A program made the position numbers and the translations under genes. A stretch of 5,397 nucleotides of DNA from positions 1-5,397 of the forward strand of contig WTHE01000657.1 in assembly GCA_011523315.1 (NCBI GenBank), given 5' to 3'. Below, in pieces: positions 1 through 4,298 of this stretch; the stretch's first letter is position 1; every line of letters begins with the position of its first letter. Below the pieces are notes generated by a model, which saw only the letters and a program-made list of their open reading frames with translations, was not told the origin of the DNA and did no database searches. This DNA is from Candidatus Binatota bacterium. GTDB taxonomy: Bacteria > Desulfobacterota > Binatia > Bin18.

Positions 1-88
1 GAAGCGGTCTCAAAAATAGGAAGACCGTCGCTTTTGCCCAGGATCGACGGCCTCCGGAGCGCCTATCAGGTATTTTTGAGACCGCTTC
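1..88. repeat. Compound palindrome: 18-bp perfect inverted arms around an inner hairpin
   Basis: Bases 1-18 are the exact reverse complement of 71-88. Between them lies a second hairpin, with 25-30 pairing to 45-50 and a weaker extension to 23/52. The outer arm therefore folds over a 52-base interior that is itself structured. The element sits about 160 bp beyond the end of the minus-strand operon and has no coding content that I recognise. The left arm starts at the first base of the window, so the true arm may be longer. It could be a small non-autonomous element (MITE-like), a dispersed palindromic repeat, or a structured 3' end of the operon transcript. The pairing is seen directly; the identity is not known. 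Confidence 0.7.
10..52 (-). terminator. Possible intrinsic terminator of the minus-strand operon
   Basis: Read on the minus strand, the hairpin formed by 52-45 and 30-23 (six GC-rich pairs plus one beyond a mismatch, 14-base loop) is followed by a T-rich stretch at 22-10 containing five consecutive T. That is the arrangement of a Rho-independent terminator. Against it, the stem is short, the T tract is interrupted by C and A near the stem, and the site is about 200 bp past the thioesterase stop codon. The T tract also forms part of the outer palindrome arm, so the two structures would compete. Confidence 0.33.
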
Positions 89-176
89 ATATTCAATGCT
101 CAAATCTCAATCACCCGCTTGTCCGCCCGTGCTTGTCCAGATACGTCACAGTTTTTAGGGTATCGGCATACCAGAG
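89..176. other. Intergenic stretch with no supported gene
   Basis: This stretch lies between the palindrome and the REP-like repeat. On the minus strand it holds two overlapping open frames running out of the repeat. One is a 26-codon frame from ATG at 180 to TGA at 100; the other ends at TGA 113-111. Neither has a Shine-Dalgarno sequence and neither product is recognised. The second frame reads plausibly as a protein tail (WLWYADTLKTVTYLDKHGR), so a decayed gene end is possible but not shown. Confidence 0.4.
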
Positions 177-243
177 CCATTCGCTGAGCCCCTGGTCGAA
201 CGCTCGGGGTGGAGCCTCCTGCCTCCACCGGTTCGGGGTGAGG
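177..243. repeat. Degenerate REP-type dispersed repeat ('HPEPVEG/FDKL' family)
   Basis: On the minus strand this stretch translates in one frame to PHPEPVEAGGSTPSVRPGAQ and in another to FDQGLSEW. These resemble the spurious peptides (HPEPVEG, FDKLRANG) produced by a palindromic repeat widely scattered in GC-rich bacterial genomes, whose core is CACCCTGAGCCTGTCGAAGG facing TTCGACAAGCTCAGGG. Here the matching blocks are CACCCCGAACCGGTGGAGG (240-222) and TTCGACCAGGGGCTCAG (200-184). The centre forms a 7-bp hairpin (208-214 with 223-229, 8-base loop), and an 8-bp direct repeat TCGGGGTG occurs at 204-211 and 233-240. Family membership is recognised from memory; the copy is diverged. Confidence 0.5.
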
Positions 244-250
244 CTGCCGC

Positions 251-634
251 CTATTTCCTGCCGGCGAACTGATCGATGCTGATCACCGCCCGTTCATGAA
301 TGCCTTCGCCGATCTTGGTGCCGTCCTCGTTGTAGGCTTCAACCGTGAACTTGAGACGCCGGCCCTTGATCTCATCCAGACTGATCCTGCCGGTGACTTG
401 CTGGCCGATCTGGGTCGGCGCCATGTGTCTGACATCGATGTGAAAGCCGACCGTCTGCTCGCCGGCGTCCATGTGCGGGGTCAGGAACTCCACACACGTG
501 CCTTCCATCAGCTGGACCATGGCCGGGGTTGAATACATCTGCGGAGCATCCGGCCCGAGGTGGACAATGCCCATGTCCGGGGTGGTGGTAATCGTTCGTT
601 CCGAAGACATGCCGGTTTTGAGCGAGTCTTTCAT
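251..634 (-). CDS. FlK-like hotdog-fold acyl-CoA thioesterase
   Basis: A cytoplasmic thioesterase of 127 residues, the usual length for the fluoroacetyl-CoA thioesterase (FlK) family, predicted to hydrolyse a short acyl-CoA to the free acid and CoA. The FlK active site is visible with the right spacing. Thr36 and Glu44 in STPAMVQLMEG match FlK Thr42 and Glu50, Gly63 matches Gly69, and His70 in VRHMAPT matches His76. The C-terminal GEGIHERAVI strand is also typical. FlK's Phe36 lid residue, which helps recognise fluoroacetyl-CoA, aligns without gaps to Ala30, so a specialised fluoroacetate-resistance role is unlikely. The start at 634 is supported by AGAGGA at 647-642, seven bases upstream; the in-frame ATG at 610 has no such site. 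It is the last gene of the run, 23 bp after the dehydrogenase. The physiological substrate is unknown. Confidence 0.88.
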   Translation of the reverse strand: MKDSLKTGMSSERTITTTPDMGIVHLGPDAPQMYSTPAMVQLMEGTCVEFLTPHMDAGEQTVGFHIDVRHMAPTQIGQQVTGRISLDEIKGRRLKFTVEAYNEDGTKIGEGIHERAVISIDQFAGRK

Positions 635-657
635 GCGTGCTTCCTCTTGTTGCCGGG

Positions 658-1740
658 TTAGGGGACCAGGGCGGCCCGGGTAATCTCCTTGCGGTCGGAT
701 TTGTCCATGGCTTCGGCCGCGTTTTTCAGCGGAAACTCGGCATCGACCAGCTCGTGATACGGATATTGATCCATGTGCTCGGACAGGAACTGCAAGGCTT
801 TGTGCAGATAGTGGGGGTTATAGGTGGACACCCCGACGACCGAGATGGATTTGAAGGTGATCAGCGACGGCGAGATCGTCGCCTGTAGGCCTATGGAGAT
901 ATTGCCCAGCTCGGCGATCCGTCCGCCGCTCCGCACCAGCTGAATGGCCTCCTCAAACGCGGCCGGCACCCCGGCCACCTCCAGGACCACGTCCGACCCG
1001 AGCCCGTCGGTCAGCTCCCGGACCCGCACCGTGCGGTCTTTGACCGAGGCGTATTCACGCATGTCAATCACCTCGTCGGCGCCAAACGCCTTGGCCCGTT
1101 GGAGACGCAGATCAACCCCGTCAATGGCGATCACCCGCGCCCCGCGCGCCTTGGCCACGGCCATGGCGTGCAACCCCAGGCCACCCGCGCCCTGGACCAC
1201 CAGGGTTTCATCGTAACGCAGGTTGAGCCGGTCGAGGCTGAAGAACACCTGTGACAGGGCGCAGTTGGCCGACGAGGCGGCGTGGTCGGGGACATTATCG
1301 GGCACCTTGTACACGTGCTGGCCGGGGTGGATGTAGTAGTGGGTCGCCCACGGGGTGTGAAAGTGGGGCGCTTCGTCGGGAATCAGACGCTTGGCCCGGA
1401 TGCTGAGCCCGGTACACGCGGCGGCATTGCCCTCCCGGCAGTTGGCACACAGGCCACACACCCGGTAGTAGACCGGCGCGATACGATCGCCCTCTTTGAG
1501 CGGCTGGCCGGCCGTGTCGGTCGTCACGCCCTGGCCCAGGCTGTGTACCCGGCCGACCATTTCATGGCCCGGCATGGCGCCGCGTCGGCCGAACTCGCCC
1601 CGCCACATGTGGACCTCAGAGCCGCACACGTTGGTCCGCGTCACCTCGGTCAGCATCGCTCCGGGTTCGGGCTGGGGCAGCTCATACTCGTAAAAGTCGA
1701 TCTTGCGGGCTTCAGGAATGAAGCTCAGCGTGCCTTTCAT
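658..1740 (-). CDS. Zinc-dependent medium-chain alcohol dehydrogenase (MDR family)
   Basis: A 360-residue NAD(P)-dependent alcohol dehydrogenase of the Tdh/zinc-ADH group, expected to oxidise an alcohol to an aldehyde or ketone, or the reverse. The GroES-like N-terminal domain carries the catalytic zinc site: Cys39 in VCGSEVH, the His59-Glu60 pair in PGHEMVG and Cys160 in ANCALS. The structural zinc site is complete (Cys95, Cys98, Cys101, Cys109). The Rossmann domain has GAGGLG at 184-189, and Asp207 at the end of the next strand suggests NAD rather than NADP. Nothing is missing, so the enzyme should be active. The start is supported by AAGGAG at 1753-1748, seven bases before the ATG. It lies 36 bp after the mutase and 23 bp before the thioesterase. 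It vaguely recalls hydroxycamphor-type dehydrogenases, but the substrate cannot be read from sequence. Confidence 0.92.
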   Translation of the reverse strand: MKGTLSFIPEARKIDFYEYELPQPEPGAMLTEVTRTNVCGSEVHMWRGEFGRRGAMPGHEMVGRVHSLGQGVTTDTAGQPLKEGDRIAPVYYRVCGLCANCREGNAAACTGLSIRAKRLIPDEAPHFHTPWATHYYIHPGQHVYKVPDNVPDHAASSANCALSQVFFSLDRLNLRYDETLVVQGAGGLGLHAMAVAKARGARVIAIDGVDLRLQRAKAFGADEVIDMREYASVKDRTVRVRELTDGLGSDVVLEVAGVPAAFEEAIQLVRSGGRIAELGNISIGLQATISPSLITFKSISVVGVSTYNPHYLHKALQFLSEHMDQYPYHELVDAEFPLKNAAEAMDKSDRKEITRAALVP

Positions 1741-1776
1741 CGTTCCTCTCCTTCAATGGCAGATGTGTCACCCCGC

Positions 1777-3441
1777 CTACATGAACGACGGAGCCTGATA
1801 CTCGCCAAAGACGTTGCGCAGCCGGTCGGAGATCTCGCCCAGGCTGGCGTAGGCGCGCACCGCGTCGATCAGCACCGGCATCAGGTTGCCCCCGTCGCGG
1901 GCGGTCGCTTCGACCCGCTCCAAAGCCGCCTGGGCGGCGGCCTGGTTTCGCTCGGCCCGCACGGCGGCGAGTTTTTCTTTTTGGCGCTGTTCGAGCCGCA
2001 GATCGATTTTGAGCAGCTCGTTTCCAGACGCCTCTTCAACCGTGAAGTCGTTCACCCCGACGATGATCTGTTGTTTCTCCTCAACCGCCCGCTGGGCGCG
2101 GAAGGCCGCGTCGTGAATCTCGCGCTGCTGATAGCCGGCTTCAATAGCTTTGACCGCGCCGCCCAGTTCGTCGATATGCTCGATATACTCGACCGCCTGG
2201 GCTTCCAACTCGTCAGTCAATGATTCCACATAGTAGGAGCCGGCCAGCGGGTCAATCGTATCGGCCGCGCCCGACTCATAGGCGATCACCTGCTGGGTAC
2301 GCAGGGCGACACGCACCGCGTCCTCGGTCGGCAGGGCCAGGGCTTCGTCCTTGGAGTTGGTATGCAGGGAATTCGTGCCCCCCAGCACACCGGCCAGGGC
2401 CTGGAGGGTCACCCGGATGATATTGTTGTCCGGCTGCTGGGCGGTCAGGGTCGAGCCGGCGGTCTGGGCGTGGGTGCGTAACATCCACGAACGGGGATTT
2501 TTGGATCCGAAGCGTTCCTTCATGATTTTGGCCCACAGACGGCGGGCAGCCCGGAACTTGGCCACCTCCTCGAAGATGTTGTTATGCACATTAAAGAAAA
2601 ACGACAGACGCGAGGCGAACCGGTCCACGTCCAGGCCAACCGACAGCGCGGCATCGACATAGGCAATGCCGTCGGCCAGGGTAAAGGCGATCTCCTGGGC
2701 GGCGGTCGAGCCGGCCTCGCGGATGTGGTAGCCCGAGATGGAGATCGTATTCCAGTTCGGCACATGGTCGGCGCAAAAGGCGAAAATGTCGGTGATGATC
2801 CGCAGCGAGGGACTCGGCGGATAGATATACGTCCCTCGGGCGATATATTCTTTGAGCAGATCGTTCTGGATTGTGCCGTTGACCTTGTCCCAGGCCACGC
2901 CCTGTTTTTCGGCCACCACCAGGTACAGGGCCAGCAGGATGGCGGCGGTCGAGTTGATCGTCATCGAGGTGCTGACCTTATCGAGCGGAATCCCGTTCAG
3001 CAGGGTCTCCATATCGGCCAGCGAGTCAATCGCCACCCCGGCCCGACCGACCTCGCCGGCGGCCAGCTGGTGGTCCGAATCGCGGCCCATCTGGGTCGGC
3101 AGATCGAAGGCGACCGACAGCCCGGTCTGGCCCTGGTCGAGCAGATAGCGATAGCGCGCGTTGGACTCTTCGGCCGTGCCAAAGCCGGCATACTGGCGCA
3201 TGGTCCAGAACCGCCCGCGATACATGGTCGGCTGCACCCCGCGGGTGAACGGATACTGGCCCGGAAAACTCAGCGCCGCCTGGTCATCACGGCCGGCCGT
3301 ATCGGCTGCGGTATACAGCCGTTTGATGGGGATGCCGGACGAGGTCTGGAAGCGGTCTTTGCGCTCCGGCGCTCGGGACAGGGCTTTTTTCAGGGTCGTG
3401 TCTTCCCACTCCTGGTATGCCTTGGCAAGGGTCGTGCTCAT
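1777..3441 (-). CDS. Methylmalonyl-CoA mutase-type large subunit (catalytic domain, no B12 domain)
   Basis: The 554-residue catalytic (TIM-barrel) subunit of an adenosylcobalamin-dependent acyl-CoA mutase, by default interconverting (R)-methylmalonyl-CoA and succinyl-CoA. Family blocks in order are SSGIPIKRLY (34-43), GRFWTMRQYAGF (76-87), FDLPTQMGRDSD (112-123), TIQNDLLKEYIARGTYIYPP (190-209) and SISGYHIREAG (234-244). Against the Propionibacterium enzyme, Tyr84, Arg202 and His239 match Tyr89, Arg207 and His244. Tyr89 and Arg207 select a carboxylated acyl group; isobutyryl-CoA mutases carry Phe and Gln there. The protein ends in APSFM without the cobalamin-binding DxHxxG domain, so it needs a separate small subunit, which is not encoded in this window. 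The start MSTTLAKAYQ is chosen because homology begins just after it. The frame stays open up to 3702, but that extra 87 residues is Arg/Cys/Pro-rich and overlaps the upstream gene. The in-frame ATG at 3465 is a weaker alternative. Confidence 0.93.
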   Translation of the reverse strand: MSTTLAKAYQEWEDTTLKKALSRAPERKDRFQTSSGIPIKRLYTAADTAGRDDQAALSFPGQYPFTRGVQPTMYRGRFWTMRQYAGFGTAEESNARYRYLLDQGQTGLSVAFDLPTQMGRDSDHQLAAGEVGRAGVAIDSLADMETLLNGIPLDKVSTSMTINSTAAILLALYLVVAEKQGVAWDKVNGTIQNDLLKEYIARGTYIYPPSPSLRIITDIFAFCADHVPNWNTISISGYHIREAGSTAAQEIAFTLADGIAYVDAALSVGLDVDRFASRLSFFFNVHNNIFEEVAKFRAARRLWAKIMKERFGSKNPRSWMLRTHAQTAGSTLTAQQPDNNIIRVTLQALAGVLGGTNSLHTNSKDEALALPTEDAVRVALRTQQVIAYESGAADTIDPLAGSYYVESLTDELEAQAVEYIEHIDELGGAVKAIEAGYQQREIHDAAFRAQRAVEEKQQIIVGVNDFTVEEASGNELLKIDLRLEQRQKEKLAAVRAERNQAAAQAALERVEATARDGGNLMPVLIDAVRAYASLGEISDRLRNVFGEYQAPSFM

Positions 3442-3517
3442 AGTGCCTCTCGCATGCGACAACATTCTCGGATTAGCGCGCCTCTTGCCTACCCCAAATC
3501 TCACACCGAGACAAGTG
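3442..3517 (-). other. 76-bp gap between exported protein and mutase
   Basis: This gap is longer than the others in the run, so a secondary promoter for the mutase operon could lie here. I see only a weak candidate: TTGTCT on the minus strand just after the upstream stop codon, with no good -10 box at 17 bases. A short TCTC/GAGA palindrome lies at 3499-3511. No intrinsic terminator is visible, so read-through from the upstream gene is possible. Confidence 0.35.
3446..3451 (-). promoter_or_regulatory. Ribosome binding site deciding the mutase start
   Basis: GAGAGG on the minus strand lies four bases before the ATG at 3441. The spacing is a little short but it is the best purine-rich site near this start. 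The alternative ATG at 3465 has its nearest candidate (AAGAGG) about 14 bases away. Confidence 0.55.
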
Positions 3518-3892
3518 TCAGGACGGGCCGGACGCGGCCTGAAAGCGCACGCGCAACAGGGTGGTCGGCGCCTGAGGGGCGGGGGATTCGGCTGCGGTGT
3601 GGAGTACCCCAAGCGCGCCCAGCTTCTCCCGCAGCGCGGACAGCAGCGGGGTCGGCAGAGACAGCACCAACAGGCCGTCCTCGTCTTTAACCACCACCAC
3701 ACCGTCCATTTGGGCGACTGCGGTCCGGGCTTGGGCGTGCAGGGCGAGCGGGTCGGCTGCGGACAGCCGCCAGCTGCGCGTCTCGATAATGCTTGAGCTG
3801 CCCTCGGGATAGACCGCCTCCTCGGCCCAACCGGCCGTCAGGCCGGCCAGGGCCAGGCACAGGCAGATAAACGCTACAGACGGGATATGCAT
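3518..3892 (-). CDS. Small exported protein of unknown function
   Basis: A 124-residue protein that I do not recognise. It begins with a probable Sec signal peptide: His3 near the start, a hydrophobic core at 5-20 (VAFICLCLALAGLTAG) and a likely signal peptidase I cut after Ala23 in GWA-EEA. No convincing lipobox is present, although Cys10 and Cys12 lie inside the core. The mature part of about 100 residues contains no cysteine. Predicted order is an extended strand (SIIETRSWRLSA), a helix (49-62), strands VVVVKDED and LLVLSLP, a helix (83-94), then a Pro/Ala-rich linker and a final strand (TLLRVRF). That alternation loosely recalls periplasmic DUF4349-like alpha/beta units, a weak resemblance only. 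The start at 3892 has GAGGGAG six bases upstream and puts the signal peptide at the N-terminus; the frame opens further, to 3988, without such a site. The gene precedes the mutase by 76 bp. Confidence 0.72.
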   Translation of the reverse strand: MHIPSVAFICLCLALAGLTAGWAEEAVYPEGSSSIIETRSWRLSAADPLALHAQARTAVAQMDGVVVVKDEDGLLVLSLPTPLLSALREKLGALGVLHTAAESPAPQAPTTLLRVRFQAASGPS

Positions 3893-4008
3893 GTCAGGCT
3901 CCCTCGTGTTTTTGAAGCACATCTTTCGCTGGCGGAAGACCTCGTATAGTGTTTTCCAGGCAAGGAGAGGCAGTATCGCCGGCTCCATGACAGCAAGGAA
4001 ACAGGCCG
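3893..4008. promoter_or_regulatory. Divergent intergenic region with an 18-bp near-palindrome
   Basis: This 116-bp region separates the minus-strand exported-protein gene from the plus-strand DUF2283 gene and should contain both promoters. Bases 3922-3939 form an 8-bp inverted repeat around a two-base centre (TCTTTCGC-TG-GCGGAAGA) with one T/G mismatch pair. That size and symmetry suit a dimeric repressor or activator site. Immediately to its right, TATAGT at 3945-3950 is a fair plus-strand -10 box, which would place the palindrome over the -35 region, where no good -35 hexamer is seen. No convincing minus-strand promoter stood out. Promoter use is inference. Confidence 0.35.
3899..3905 (-). 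promoter_or_regulatory. Ribosome binding site deciding the start of the exported protein
   Basis: GAGGGAG on the minus strand lies six bases before the ATG at 3892. Together with the signal peptide that then begins at residue 1, it argues for this start over the upstream in-frame ATG at 3988. Confidence 0.7.
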
Positions 4009-4245
4009 ATGATTTTTCGCTACGATCAGACGAGTGACATGTTATACATCGAACTGGCGTCCGCAGTCAGCACCGAGTCGGAAGAAGTAGCTCCCGGCAT
4101 TGTCCTTGATTTCGATGAAAAGAATAAGGTTGTCGGGATTGAGATTGAAGACGCAGGGACATTCATTGATCTGTCGCGTCTGGAATTGTCCGCCCTGCCG
4201 CTTGCCAATCTGATCTTCAACACAGACGTTTCTCTTCAACCGTGA
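4009..4245 (+). CDS. DUF2283 family small protein
   Basis: A 78-residue soluble protein with the DUF2283 signature: FRYDQTSDMLYIEL (3-16), an acidic strand with EEVAPGIVLDFDE (25-37) and VVGIEIEDAG (41-50), followed by a short C-terminal helix. Length is normal for the family and the gene looks intact. Function is unknown. DUF2283 genes often sit beside a DUF4258 gene in a toxin-antitoxin-like pair; no DUF4258 partner is present here, since the upstream gene is divergent and the downstream gene convergent. The start is supported by AAGGAA at 3995-4000, eight bases upstream. Base composition is unlike its neighbours (115 G+C of 237, about 48% by hand count, against clearly more than 60% around it), which suggests recent acquisition. 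It is the only plus-strand gene here. Confidence 0.85.
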   Translation: MIFRYDQTSDMLYIELASAVSTESEEVAPGIVLDFDEKNKVVGIEIEDAGTFIDLSRLELSALPLANLIFNTDVSLQP

Positions 4246-4260
4246 ATCAGCCAATGACAT

Positions 4261-4298
4261 TTTTCGGAGAGCATAGCCTTACCCCCTATCTCCGAAAA
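4261..4298. repeat. 10-bp inverted repeat at the convergent gene ends
   Basis: TTTTCGGAGA (4261-4270) is the exact reverse complement of TCTCCGAAAA (4289-4298), with an 18-base loop that can add a three-pair inner stem (4274-4276 with 4286-4288). It starts 15 bp past the DUF2283 stop. Its right arm lies in the last codons of the acetyltransferase, whose TAG stop (4288-4286) is in the loop. The position suggests a bidirectional transcript end. However, the T and A runs are inside the stem and no U tract follows on either strand, so it is not a canonical Rho-independent terminator. Confidence 0.6.

Noticed and set aside
208..229. Hairpin after the thioesterase gene considered as the operon terminator
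   Set aside because: No T tract follows it on the minus strand. It is better explained as the centre of the REP-like repeat.
34..282. Plus-strand open frame of 82 codons near the left edge
   Set aside because: It runs through the palindrome and REP-like repeat into the thioesterase on the opposite strand, and has no ribosome site or recognisable product.
1282..2223. Plus-strand open frame (313 codons) spanning the mutase and dehydrogenase genes
   Set aside because: It crosses the boundary of two well-supported minus-strand genes, has no family features and no supported start. It is an antisense shadow.
3345..3359. GAAGCGGTCT near 3349 resembling the palindrome arm at 1-10
   Set aside because: The match is about ten bases inside the mutase coding sequence and diverges straight after, so it is probably chance.
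2584..3690. Long plus-strand open frame (368 codons) opposite the mutase gene
   Set aside because: It is antisense to a clear mutase reading frame, has no recognisable domain, and its Gly/Arg/Val/Asp-rich composition is that expected from the complement of a GC-rich gene.
3442..3702. N-terminal extension of the mutase frame up to 3702
   Set aside because: The additional residues are Arg/Cys/Pro-rich, overlap the exported-protein gene in another frame and precede the normal family start; MSTTLAKAYQ at 3441 is preferred.
3893..3988. Upstream start (ATG at 3988) for the exported protein
   Set aside because: It would bury the signal peptide behind 32 residues and has no good ribosome site, whereas the ATG at 3892 has GAGGGAG at six bases.
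4026..4260. Minus-strand open frames opposite the DUF2283 gene
   Set aside because: The plus strand carries the complete DUF2283 signature and a ribosome site; the antisense frames show no family features.
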